Below, one piece after another: positions 25,277 through 35,944 of a DNA stretch of 64,000 bases. The notes below the pieces were generated by a model. That model worked only from the letters and a program-made list of their open reading frames with translations, ran no database searches and was not told the origin of the DNA. Position 1 is the stretch's first letter; each line of letters starts with the position of its first letter. The stretch lies in the NCBI GenBank assembly GCA_031213475.1, contig JARUPZ010000002.1, positions 4,349,049-4,413,048 on the forward strand. The letters run 5' to 3'. The DNA comes from Nereocystis luetkeana. Lineage: Eukaryota; Sar; Phaeophyceae; Laminariales; Laminariaceae. The translations under genes were made by a program, and so were the position numbers.

Positions 25277-25800
25277 TGTACTCGATAGGAGAGACGTACT
25301 CGATATTATACATGGCCGTAGTCGTATGGCCATATAGACCCTCGCATCCTTACAATGCCAGGACGGATCAAGTCGGGTTTTCACTGACCAGGCAGACATT
25401 GATCGAACCAAGCGCGAAGCGCCGCGAGGTGTTGTGGGCGAATCGCATGAAGAGTGAGCTGTATCCTGCTGCGAACCGCTTGTGAGACGGATTTTTCTTG
25501 CATGCATGTGGATGACAGCGTCAATATATCGGTGGTTCAATTTCTGGTGTGGCCAGCTCCAGAGACAGCAATGAGTTTACTATGTACTGCCTCGTGGGTG
25601 TCTTACCATGTACGCACTACGTAATACGATCATCCCCGTTGTGCGGATGGAAGGTTCTCCCTGCACAAAAATGATCTAACTCGACTGCGAGCCGTGGTGA
25701 CCAAACAAAAAAACAAAAAAAAACAGTACCCTGGCTGTCTGGCTCACGTAGTGAGAGGCGTGTTTTACAGCGTCGTCGCCAACCGACGCCAACCCAAGCT
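25277..25800 (-). repeat. Dispersed repeat C, near full length, inverted
   Basis: Reverse-oriented copy. It begins at its 3' end (gtactcgataggagagacgt after a G run) and ends at its 5' end (cgacgccaaccc). It contains the hallmarks ggatgcagctcaccc, ccgtcctggcattgtaagga and cttccagagacagc-type sequence in complement. With the copy starting at 25904 it forms a large head-to-head inverted repeat. Confidence 0.8.
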
Positions 25801-25903
25801 ATATACACCAGGTATATAATAGAGGGGGGGGGGGCTCACATGGATTAATTACCCTGGGCTGGGTAATCGATCGATTTCCCCCCCTACCCCTATTTTATAT
25901 GGG

Positions 25904-26599
25904 TTGGGTTGGCGTCGGTTGGCAACGACACTGTAAAACATGCCGCTCACTACGGGAGCTAGACAACCAGGGTACCGTTTTTTTTTTTCTTCTTTTTCTT
26001 TTGGCGGCCACTCACAGCTGGTGGTCGAGTTAGATTAGTTGTGCGAGATAAAGAACCTTTACTCCGCACAAGGGAATTGATCGTATCACGTACCAGGTAG
26101 TGTTCAAGGTAAGCCACCCAAGAGGCAGTTACATAGTACTCCCGTCGCTGTCTCTGGAAGTGGCTACACCGTAAATTGAATAACTCATTGCAGCTGTCAT
26201 CCATTTGCAAGTCCGCCTCACAGACGGTTCTTAGTAGGATGCAGCTCACCCTCCATGCGACTCGCCGGACACCTCACGGCGCTTCGCGCGTGGTGCAAGC
26301 AATGTCTGCCTGGTCAGTGAAAACCCGACATGCTCCGTCCCGGCATTGTAGGGATGCGAGGGTCTATGGTTCTCCCTCGTCCAGTTTCCTCTGCCCCGCC
26401 CCATCCCGTCTCACATGCCCGTTATTTATTGAAAACGACAGACCTACCCCTTACCCTGACGGGCAACCTCACCAGCCCAGAAACACCTAGACCCCCCCAC
26501 CCCCGACATGCTCCGTCCCGGCATTGTAGGGATGCGAGGGTCTATGGCCATACGACTACGGCCATGCATGAGACCGAGTACATCTCTCCTATCGAGTAC
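25904..26599 (+). repeat. Dispersed repeat C, near full length, with internal insert
   Basis: Starts ttgggttggcgtcggttgg and runs through agctagacaaccagggta, tactccgcacaaggga, aagaggcagttacat, ggatgcagctcaccctccat and catgcatgagaccgagta to a (C)26 tail at 26601-26626. A 43-bp segment (cgacatgctccgtcccggca...) occurs twice, at 26328 and 26505, around 133 bp of foreign DNA. A CCAGG+TA micro-insertion lies at 26089-26097. No protein-coding capacity was seen. Confidence 0.8.
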
Positions 26600-26626
26600 A
26601 CCCCCCCCCCCCCCCCCCCCCCCCCC

Positions 26627-27956
26627 GCGCGCGCCCCAGATCAGTAGTAGTAGGCAGCGAACCTTCACAAGGCCTAGCCAAAGCACAGCAGATCAATTAT
26701 CCGGAAAGAGCATCAGGGAAGCAACAGGCCAAACATACCTCCTATATACGAAAGGCCTACAACATCTATCCCAACCCATCGGTAAAGAAAGAGGCGGGGA
26801 ACACTTCGAAAACCAGGTGACCAAAAGAGGTGGTAGGGGAGAGGTCAAAAGAGGTCAGTATCGCTGAGCACGTGCATTGGTCGCATCTTGGTCCGCTCTG
26901 ATAAGAGTAAAACATGGAAACATGAAAAAAAAAAAAAGTACGCACGAATACCGAAACAGAGGCTGAAAGCTCATCCCTTGAGGAAGAAAAAAACGGAAAA
27001 AGAGCAAAATACGTACCTGGTACATTTTTTTTTTTTCAACGTTTCGGCCTAACACAGGAGGTGCATTTTTGAAGCGGGAACCGAAGTAAAAAGTGCGGCT
27101 CGTAGACGTCGCCGCGGCCCATCCATCCAGCGAAAGCACCCTAAGGATAGAGGCGTGACATGCGTGTATCTGTCATCCCGGACTTGGAGGCGTTCTACGA
27201 TAGAGGCTCACCCTATTTTTTCTGAGGCTCCTCATCACGTAAGGAGAGCTCCATACCTCACCCGAAAACTGTCTTCAGCAAAACTCAATTGGCATCCCGA
27301 TTAATAAGCCCATGGCCCAGGCACACAAAATGTCATTTTTTTAAACAAGATTGGCATTCTGACGGGTTTGGGTTAAGGAGCCCCGTCATCCAGCAAAACA
27401 ATTGGCGGAATTGTGCTACCTCTATCGTAGAACGAGTTACTGACCGATGCAGGACATACATGTTACAAGGCGCGGGGGGGTAATTTTTAACTTTCCGGAA
27501 ACGCGAACTAATTGCGGCGGGGGCCATTTTCCCATATTTCAGGAGGTTGCAGCGCAAATGCCCATTGAATGGAATCGCCAAAAATTCGCCAAGCGCGCGG
27601 AGGTCATCCGCTTGGTTGTGCCGTTAGTCGGAGGTATCCCGGCTCCTGGAGAGGCGACCGCGTGCCTCGCAGGCGTAGCTATATGGACAACTTATTCCAG
27701 CATATACAGACAACGCCCTCCACGGTGAGAAAGTAGCAGTCGATTTCGTGTCGATCTCGTCTCCACGTCGGTGAGTCGGCTCTGTCGACTGGACGCTTTC
27801 GTGATGCACGGCGCTTTCTACGAGCAGCCAAGGCCTGGGGATGAACCTGAGGACGACCCTGGGGAGGATCAGCCTGGTATATTCTGTACAGTAGTGACGA
27901 ACGGCAATCCGGCGCGCACGGCTCACACCGCGCTCCTGCCCGACGACGTTCTGCAC
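26627..27956. other. Unassigned DNA, no confident gene
   Basis: Short open frames occur (for example plus strand 27800-27977, acidic, PEDDPGEDQPG), but none has splice context or recognisable homology. One TACCTGGTA at 27014. These could be remnants of an unidentified mobile element. Confidence 0.4.
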
Positions 27957-28067
27957 TATTACGGGGGACCATATTAAATAGGACAATCGGTACACACAAA
28001 AAAACCCTACATATTTCGCTATTTTTAATAGCATATTTGGTCCTATTTACTATAGTCCCCCATAATA
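27957..28067. mobile_element. TA-type MITE (family A) copy 4
   Basis: 111 bp, TA-TTACGGGGGACCATATTAA ... TATAGTCCCCCATAA-TA; the interior is more diverged (gtacacacaaaaaaacccta). Confidence 0.85.
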
Positions 28068-28085
28068 GTGAAGGGGCGGGCCACC

Positions 28086-28182
28086 TTAACCCTTTTAGAA
28101 CCGCAGTCCCGTTTTGGGGACAAACCACTCAAATTTCAAGTAGTTTGTCCCCAAAACGGGACTGCGGTTCTAAAAGGGTTAA
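28086..28182. mobile_element. TTAA-type MITE (family B), intact copy
   Basis: 97 bp, near-perfect inverted repeat. TTAA, then CCCTTTTAGAACCGCAGTCC and CGTTTTGGGGACAAA on the left arm, a 13-base loop, the exact complement on the right, then GGG-TTAA. TTAA on both sides with termini starting CCC is the signature of piggyBac-mobilised elements (established for that superfamily; assignment here is inference). The near-perfect arms imply a young insertion. Confidence 0.9.
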
Positions 28183-28430
28183 AGGGTTGGGTCTGGGTCT
28201 ACACCATGAGCAACGCTACGCTCCACACTATCGCCCACACCGTTGCGGGAAATCCTAGTAATCATAATCGAAAATGGTGCTACTTTAGCCGTAAATGTAG
28301 GAACGCTTGGTCTTCATATTCAAGTTTAAACGTTCCCTGTATTTCAGTCCAAAGCGGTGCTAAAAATGGAGGAATTTGTGCGTTTTTCGGGTCCTTCGTG
28401 GTTGCTGATTTCTACGTGCCAGGTACGTAT

Positions 28431-28539
28431 TATTACGGGGGGCCATAGTTAACAGGACCTATGGTATACATAAAAACCTATATGTTTAACCATTTTTACT
28501 AACATTATTTGGTCCTGTTAACTATGGCCCCCCGTAATA
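28431..28539. mobile_element. TA-type MITE (family A) copy 5
   Basis: 109 bp with well-preserved arms, TA-TTACGGGGGGCCATAGTTA ... TAACTATGGCCCCCCGTAA-TA. It is in the reverse orientation relative to copy 1 and serves as the insertion-free reference for copy 2. Confidence 0.9.
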
Positions 28540-28778
28540 GTATTATTACTACTGTATGTATTGCTGTGCATTGCTATGGCCTCTCGTAACAAGAGCTGAA
28601 GGGCACATGAAGGGGCGGAAGATGGCGCGGAAGCAACCTGATCTGTCCGAGACTGTCGAGGATTAGCGGACCACGTGTTGCCCAGTCGATGATTATTATG
28701 CTTGCCCTCCGACAATGCGTACAGTGTTGTAAAAAAAAAAAACGGACTATACTAAAAGGGCGGAAACGGGTACGTACG

Positions 28779-28781
<3 letters not shown>

Positions 28782-28824
<43 letters not shown>
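28782..28824. repeat. (TA)n microsatellite
   Basis: About 21 TA dinucleotides in a row. Confidence 0.95.
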
Positions 28825-28828
<4 letters not shown>

Positions 28829-28880
28829 ACTTATGTGTGTCAATTTCTCATACTATTGCCAAGTTTTCTCTTCGCAGGGG

Positions 28881-28979
28881 CACTTTTCGGCGAAACGATA
28901 AGTACCCGGACACGGGAAACCCGGCCGGACACATGGGTTTAGGTCTCGACGCGATCCGTGCACTCTGAAGCGCGTGCAA
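28881..28979 (+). repeat. Dispersed repeat E, copy 1
   Basis: About 100 bp closely matching the minus strand of 60725-60827. Both copies share a frame containing KY(P/S)DTG(N/S)P and GLxAIR, here broken by a stop after DAIRAL. This suggests a remnant of a protein-coding mobile element or gene family that I could not identify. Confidence 0.6.
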
Positions 28980-29814
28980 TTTCCAAACTAGAAACTCAGT
29001 TTTACCAACTGAGAATAAGCCACCGAAGATGATCACATATATACATCTATATATTGTTATTGCCCTCGATGAAATGCATTCGAGCGCTCTTCTCAGTTTG
29101 CTTGTCTTTTTTTGTGACATCGCGGTTGGAGTTGGTGAGAGTGTCGAGAGAGATCAGTCGGCACCAGCACAGATGGCGCCCCAGCAGGCGGGGTTTGGCT
29201 CAGACTGAACGTCTGTTTTTTCCCCTGGGAAAACCAATAAAAAAAGGCTCGCGCTTCGCGTTCGCGCGCCTCATTGTTCAATCCGAACGGTTACCATATT
29301 ACGGGACAGAGTGGCATGCCAGTGTGTGTGTTCTTCACATTAAACCGTTCTTTCTACCCGTCGACACCTAGCACAACCGGTGTCCTTTCCGATTCTTCAA
29401 TCCTAGAAGAGATACAAGTTCTGTGGTCACAAAGCTACGCCACAGAGATACTACGTTGTATGCAGTAAGCACAGCTGTGGGCAATGCAATGCCATGCCAT
29501 CATACTAGATCCGACAGGCACGACATACACAATCTATGAAATAGTGAAACGAAGAGAAACAATCAAGAAGAGAAAACAAAAACAAAGTAGACAAATCGAA
29601 AGAGAAAAAGAAAAAAAGAAGAAATAAGAAATAAAAAATAGAAGAAACAAACTGTCGTGCCCCCCCCCGCAGGCGATGTGGCAAACACTTGAAAATAACG
29701 AGCTGGGGGAAAAAAATAAATAAGAAAAACACCACTACATGTGAACAAAGTAAGACAAAGAACCAAGGGGAAATTACAAAGAGAAAATAACAGGCAAACC
29801 AAAGCACAAAGCAC

Positions 29815-29950
29815 CCTCCAGGTAGCGGCAGCAGTTTGTGGTACGAGTAGCACAGCCAGGTTCTCGCTGCTAGTCCGACTGTTACCTTGCTATCCTGACT
29901 GCCGTCTCCGTCCTGCGTTCGTCAACTATGCCCGGCCCCTCGGCGTCAGA
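29815..29950 (-). repeat. Diverged second copy of the LINE 3'-flank
   Basis: About two-thirds identical by eye to 30145-30250, the DNA just beyond the LINE stop codon: gcagcagtttgtggtacgag versus gcaccagttggtggcactag, then ttaccttgctatcctgactg versus tgccttgctaccctgtctgc. It is followed leftwards by a long purine-rich stretch on the plus strand (29570-29660). It may be an older LINE 3' end next to the younger one. Confidence 0.5.
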
Positions 29951-30144
29951 CAATACCTGGTACGAAACAAGCAGAGCAGGCTCGTCATCCACCCACGCCA
30001 CACGTCTTCTTCAAAACGGCTTATCAATCGAAAAAAGGAAGATAAATACATAAAATGAAAATCACAGGGAATCAGCGCAAGAAAGAAAAAAAAACAAAAG
30101 AAAAGAAGAGAACACAAAGGAAGACCACGTTCGAACCAGCTGCA

Positions 30145-31157
30145 CCAGTTGGTGGCACTAGTAGTATAGTTCATGGTCTACTTCTTAGTCGGCCTGGTGC
30201 CTTGCTACCCTGTCTGCCATTTCCTTCCTACTTTCGTCCACCACAGTTTCCCTTCTACTCCTCTCGTTCCCCCCCCTCTTCGCATTCCCTCGGTCGGGTT
30301 TTCTGCCACTCCTCCTGTTGCCCCCCCCCCATCCCGTTGGACAACACTCACGGCGGATGCGCGGCGCTGCCTACTCAGCTCAGCCTCAGCCTCGCGCCAC
30401 CTCACCACGAACCGTTCGGCTGCGCCAAGGATCCCCCGGTACCACTTCCCCGCCTTTTTTGTCGCAGTGGACCACAGCGCGGTATCAACTCCAAACACCA
30501 AGGGGGCAAGTTCCGTTGACCCTTCGGTGGCTCGGAACTCCCTCAGGTCTTCGACTATGCATCTATGCCAAGCCTTAAACTGTCCGCCTGGTCTCGGGTT
30601 GTCCCCACCAGCCATCGTCTCGAGCATTACCCGACTGGGGGATCGCTCCTTGCTCCGCCGTGCCACGACCCCCCAAAGAAGAGCCGCCGTTTACGAATGG
30701 TCGTTTCGATGCTCTCGCAACGTGTCATCTTGAGGGCCTTCGCGTACGAGAGGGTGGCATGGTCAGTACGAAGTCGGTGCCGGAAGCCAATGACTCGCAA
30801 CAGGATTTGGTGGTGAGCCGTTCGAAGCTTGGCAAAGTGTTCCGCTCTGAGGGTCCACGTCACACACCCGTACAGCAGGGTCTCGATCACCTCGGCCTTC
30901 AGCATTCGGACTTTCTGGCTAAGGGGGGCGGTCGTCCTATCATACAACTCCGGGCCGAACCGTTTGAGGCATGTTCGCATGAGACGGATCCGTCTGTCGA
31001 TTTCGAGCGAGAGGTCAGCGTTTTCGTGGATAATGCCGCCTAGGTATAAGAACTGGGCCGTCTGTCTATACCTCTGGCCTGCTGCTTCGATGACGAGTGG
31101 GTGGTGCGAGGGTTGTCTGGTCTGGTGTTTGTAGAAGTATGGTCTCTGTCTTCAGCA
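30145..31157 (-). mobile_element. 5'-truncated LINE, reverse-transcriptase C-terminal region
   Basis: The minus strand encodes the part downstream of the RT palm ([52 protein letters not shown]) and a C-terminal tail with a stop at 30205. It matches the plus-strand element at 63540-64000 at roughly 97% by eye. Homology stops abruptly at about 31157, the 5' truncation typical of target-primed reverse transcription. One base is missing in a G run at about 30673-30679, which shifts the frame between LFFGG and ARRSKERSPSR; another small indel lies near 31108. A dead copy. Confidence 0.85.
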
Positions 31158-31537
31158 GTACGATAGCACGGCGGGAGCAGGACGCCCCACCTCCCGACAC
31201 CCATTAATAGGTCGTGGCTTGCCTGGTCCGTACGGCGGTAGTGTATACGGGAAACCACGTCTGCCGATATCTGTATATCGCAGGATGTCTCCCCTCGCTT
31301 CTAAGCGCCAAGGGCTCACGGCTCCTGTTCCGAGCAACGATGGAAGCCGGAAGCCTACCCGTCCCTACGTTCGGAAATACTATGTCACTTTACGAAGCGT
31401 GCTATCATGATGTCATGTAGAGTCCAGACGGTGGTGGGTCAGTAGGCAGAGCTTGCAAGAAATAATATGTATCTATTTTATCTGAAATCGGGGAGACGAA
31501 TAATATACGACGGTAACAAAGTGCTCGACTGACGGTT

Positions 31538-31893
31538 AGACAGAACCTTTGCTCCGAACAAGTGGGAATGGTCGTATCACGTATTGCTCATGGTAAGGCA
31601 CCCAAGAGGCAGTTACATGGTACTCCGATTGCTGTCTCTGGAAGTGGCTACACCGGAAATTAAATTAACTCACTGAAGCTGTCATCCACGTGTAAGTCCG
31701 CCACACAAGCGGTTCTTAGTAGGATGCAGCTCATCCTTCATGGGTCTCGCCCAACACCTCACGGCGCTTCGCGCTTAGTGCGAGCAATGCCTGCCTGGTC
31801 GGTGAAAATCCGACGAGCTCCGTCCTGCCATGTAAAGGATCTGAGGGTCTATGGTCATACGACTACGGCCATGCATGAGATCGAGCAATACCC
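31538..31893 (+). repeat. Dispersed repeat C, 5'-truncated copy
   Basis: Starts in acctttgctccgaacaagtg and continues through aagaggcagttacatggtac, gtctctggaagtggctacac and ggatgcagctcatccttcat to catgcatgagatcgagcaat. The next copy follows 11 bases later in the same orientation. Confidence 0.8.
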
Positions 31894-31904
31894 CCTCCTG
31901 CACC

Positions 31905-32480
31905 TCGGCATCTGTTGGCAACAACGCTGTAAAACACACCAATCACTGCGTGAGCTAGACAACCGGGGTATATACCGTTTCGTTTTTGGTCGCCACCATG
32001 GCTGGCAGTAGAGTTATATAATTTTGTGCGGGGTGGAGAATCTTAACTCTGCACAATAGGGATGGTCGTGTAACGCAGTCTTAACCAGGTACCAGGTACC
32101 AGGTATATGGTAAGGTACCCACGAGGCAGTTACATGGTACACCCATTGCCGAGGCAGTGACATGCCGGTAGAGTATATCAATTGCCGAGGCAGTTACAAA
32201 GTATAGTCATTGCTGTCTCGGGAGGTGGCCAAACCACAAGACAAATTAACCATCAATATGTCGATGCTGTCCTCCACATGCCAGCAACCCCGCCTCACAA
32301 GCGGTTCTTGGTAGGATGCAGCTTACCCTCTTCATGCGACTCGCTGAACACCCCACGGGGTTTCGCGCTCGGTGCAAGCAATGCCCATCTGTTCGGGGAA
32401 AACCCGACGAGCTCCGTCCCGGCATTGTGGCGATGCGAGGGTCTGTGGTCATACGACTACGGCCACGCATGGCATGAGCA
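31905..32480 (+). repeat. Dispersed repeat C, diverged near full-length copy
   Basis: Starts ggcatctgttggcaacaacg and ends ctacggccacgcatggcat. It carries a tandem triple ACCAGGT array at 32080-32105 where other copies have a single TA, and an internal duplication of the gaggcagttaca segment (32130-32210). Confidence 0.75.
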
Positions 32481-35400
32481 CTCCCTCCCCCATCCAGTCG
32501 TCAAAACGGTGCCAGACAGTTTGCTGTTTTCATGATAACACTGCAGCGCCAACAAAAAAATCTGTCGCAATCTCTACAATAATCCAAGCACTTGCTAACG
32601 TTGACGCTTTCGATACTTACAAGTTGACCACTTACACCTCTCGGCAATACCGCTGCATTGGTGGTCCTATTCTTGCTACGCCCTTTACCACTACAGGCAG
32701 GTGTCAGCCCGTCGCGGCGAAGCCTCCTTGCTGTACACCTGGCACTACCGTACGTACCCCCGGGCCTAGAGGAAGGGCTGCGCGAAAATACGGACTGGCA
32801 ACAAAAAAATGACACAAACTGGCTGCTGGAGCTCTCCACAATATCACCCTCGTAGACACCAGGCCATAAAACAAAAAGCGGAGTGGAATACGAAAGGGCA
32901 CGTGTTCCGCTGACGTTCGCAATCTGACGCGGTAAGGAAGGGATACTTGGCGGTAAACCCTATCAGTACGGCAAGCAAGCACCACTTCAACTTGCGACAG
33001 GCAGGCCAGCGAAGGACGACCTTCTTTCGGTAATGAATGACATTTCGCGCTGACCACTTACTTCCCCATGAAGTGGTCTGCTACCCGGTATTACTGGTAT
33101 ACTATAAATAAACACACTCACCAGGGTATTACTCAGAGCTTCATGGGCATACGATACTGCAGTAGCTTTTACATACCGCGGAGTGGACAATGCCGCCGCC
33201 GCTGCTGCTGCTGCTGCTGCTGCGAAACACCCATAAGTTAGCGAAACGAGATGCCTTTCTGAATTTGCTGGGGGGGCGTATTGAAGTATAAACAAAGCCC
33301 TACCAATGAGTGGGGGCGATTCTTCAGACCTTAAACCATCCAACTGGCCCCAAATACCTAGAAATTACAGCACTTCGTACGTATGCATCAGTGAGTGGAA
33401 ACGAACCTTCACACCTTGCACCATTTATCTGCCTTGGAAGGTCCACATCTTGGAGTGGGAATCGATGGTCTGTCCGGGATGTTCAAAACTTCAAACCTTC
33501 AACCCATGAGCAAACCACCACGAAAACTCCCCACAGTTTGCTACCAATGGCAGCATGAAATCCATGTCGGGAACCTTGGCGGTAAAGCCTACCTGCGGTA
33601 CTACGTGCAGGGGCTTCCTGGGGGGCGCACGCAGCTAGCTGCGAGGTCGGCGAAATACCGGCGTGAGACGGACGTTGCCGCTGAAAACAAAGACCGACCC
33701 CCAAACGAACTATTTTACTTACATCGTGCACTGGTGCCTCTATTGCCTTGACTCTACGAACCTAAAATAAAGCACAAATAAAATATAGATAAAACTTACC
33801 GTAAGTCTGCATGAGTACGTAGCAAATGAACATTCAAACGTAAGAGCCTGGAACCGTCACAGGAAAGTTGTAAGTAGATGTGCGTGTGTGAACGAAGACC
33901 GTTGGACTATGCTATGAACTACTAAATGGAGAGCTAGACCCCAGATTCATAAAATCTAAAACCCTAACGTGCCAACGTAGCTTCTAGCCTCCAGCGCAAA
34001 CCTTCGCATTCCAAGGACAAGCAATAGTTAACGAGGCGTTTACGGACTGGGGGCCAAAACGAATGCTCTCAGCAAGTCGTCCGCCAAAAGAACATCTTCG
34101 AAACCGACAAAACCGAGCATTTTCAAATGCCTGGTAAGCTCCAGTTGCCCTCCTGACCAAACAGCGACAACCCACCGATCGACAGGTTGAGCCTACAAAC
34201 TTATCGTTAGCCCGTTGAAAATAATAACCACTATTCCGGGGGCCATCTTAACAGTGATTAGAACCAACCATGGGCCCAACAACCAGGTACCCCCCTTACG
34301 TTTACGCACCATTTTTGGTCTTGATTCCTACGTTCCTCTGTAACGCTACGGCAGCTGAGCAATAATTTACCCGGTCTTCTTATCCTCACGAATATATCAA
34401 AACACGAAAAGTATAGGTCAAAAACCCGCGGGTGGGTGGGGGGGGGGGGGAATACACCTTCTCAATCGACGCGCACCAATCTATCAATCGATCAGTTTAA
34501 TGGTTGGATCAACCAACAGACGACCTGAACCAATACAGCCAATCAGCACTCAGCACGGCCGATTTCCAGACGTTATGTAAGCTTCCGCGTTAGTGTTGTC
34601 CGATGTCGATCCCTCGGCGAAGCAGCCACCCCTCTGAACGCGAACGCCGACTCTGGAGCCGGAACCCGGGTACAACCCATCGCCCACGTTGCCTGAGTAC
34701 AACGTCTCGGTCGTCCGGATACTGTTCAATAGGGAGGCGTGCGTGTGTCAAGGAGGGCATGAATGAGGGCGGGGGGGGGGGGGGGAGGGGGATTCCCGAT
34801 CAGTATTCGACGGAGCTGGGGTGTCGGTGGGTTTACGAGGTGCGATGTACACCGAGTGACCACGCGGGGCTTTACCAGCGTTCGAAGGAACGTAACCCCG
34901 CGCGTGCATGAGTCTTCGCAACAAATAACACGAAGGGGGTGAAGCCGTGACTTGTGTTAAGCCTACTGTAGAGCAGCGCAAGGCGCGGTATCATGCCCAC
35001 GCACACCGACGGGAGAAGGCCGTTGGTTGCCTACGTCTGTGTGTTTCCAGAGCACGAAAATATCCCGAGTCTATTTTCTGCAACTAGACTAGACATCGGT
35101 GTGTTGGTTGATACTGTACGACAACTAATATTATGGAGTTGGATTGCGAAGCGAGTGACACTCGATGTATAAGACGGTCCCGGCTCTGCAACCGAACGCA
35201 CGCACCGTGGCGTGCTGTTACGAGCTTCTGGTACGGGCTGAAAACGATGATCACGCATCCTTCTGAAGCGGAAACGTCAACGCTGCATTATGGTCGGCTT
35301 CCTGGGACCGGTTCCCCCCCCCGCGTGGGGAGGCAAACGTCGATCAAACACTCGCATGACGCAGCCAGCTGCTACTGCTGCTTTCCAACGCGTTCGGCAC

Positions 35401-35944
35401 GTACCACTTTTTTGCTTCGTCGTGTGTTTGCCGTCGTTTTGAGTTGACAAAGGTATTCGAAGTTCAGCGACCCGCCCAATAAAGTTGTGCAACGGAAAAA
35501 TCAGATATGTCACGATCAAGATCGTCTAGATCCTCACCCGCCGTTGTGAGAGGTTGTTGCGCAGGATCTGTGTAGTACAGATAAAAAAATCCAACCCAGG
35601 AAACACGTGCTAGACCATGCACATTACACGGCTCCCACTCGGTAACATGAGCTAGATCATACAGATCATACATATCATACAGATCAGGAATATAGTTTCC
35701 CTTAAATGTCCAGAGCATGCAGTGGGAACCGGTGATCCGTCCGAGGGGTGAGCCCCACGGGACATGAACGCCAGGCACGAGGCTTGGGCCTGGTGCACGC
35801 CTTGCGTAATGCCCCCCCCCCCCCCAAAAAAAAGAGATGAAATTGCCGTCCTCACACCTGATGACTTTGCAGCTTTACAGCGAAATCCACTGCACGGATG
35901 TTGCACGGTAGTAAACCTTAAGCGCGGCGCACGACCTAGACACA
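32481..35944. other. Gene-poor DNA between repeat C copies and the beta-helix gene
   Basis: No coding exon supported. It holds a CTG/GCC triplet run at 33190-33222, G runs at about 34436-34451 and 34770-34784, and a C run at 35811-35825. A minus-strand frame ending at 35464 contains a degenerate TATGATC/TGTATGATC repeat, so I treat it as UTR or noise. Confidence 0.45.

Noticed and set aside
26540-26600. 5S rRNA-like start (ctacggccat) in repeat C
   Set aside because: Similarity is limited to about ten bases; the conserved 5S internal control region is not present.
35464-35778. Acidic minus-strand frame as the last exon of the beta-helix gene
   Set aside because: Contains a degenerate TATGATC repeat and no acceptor that joins in phase; kept only as possible UTR.
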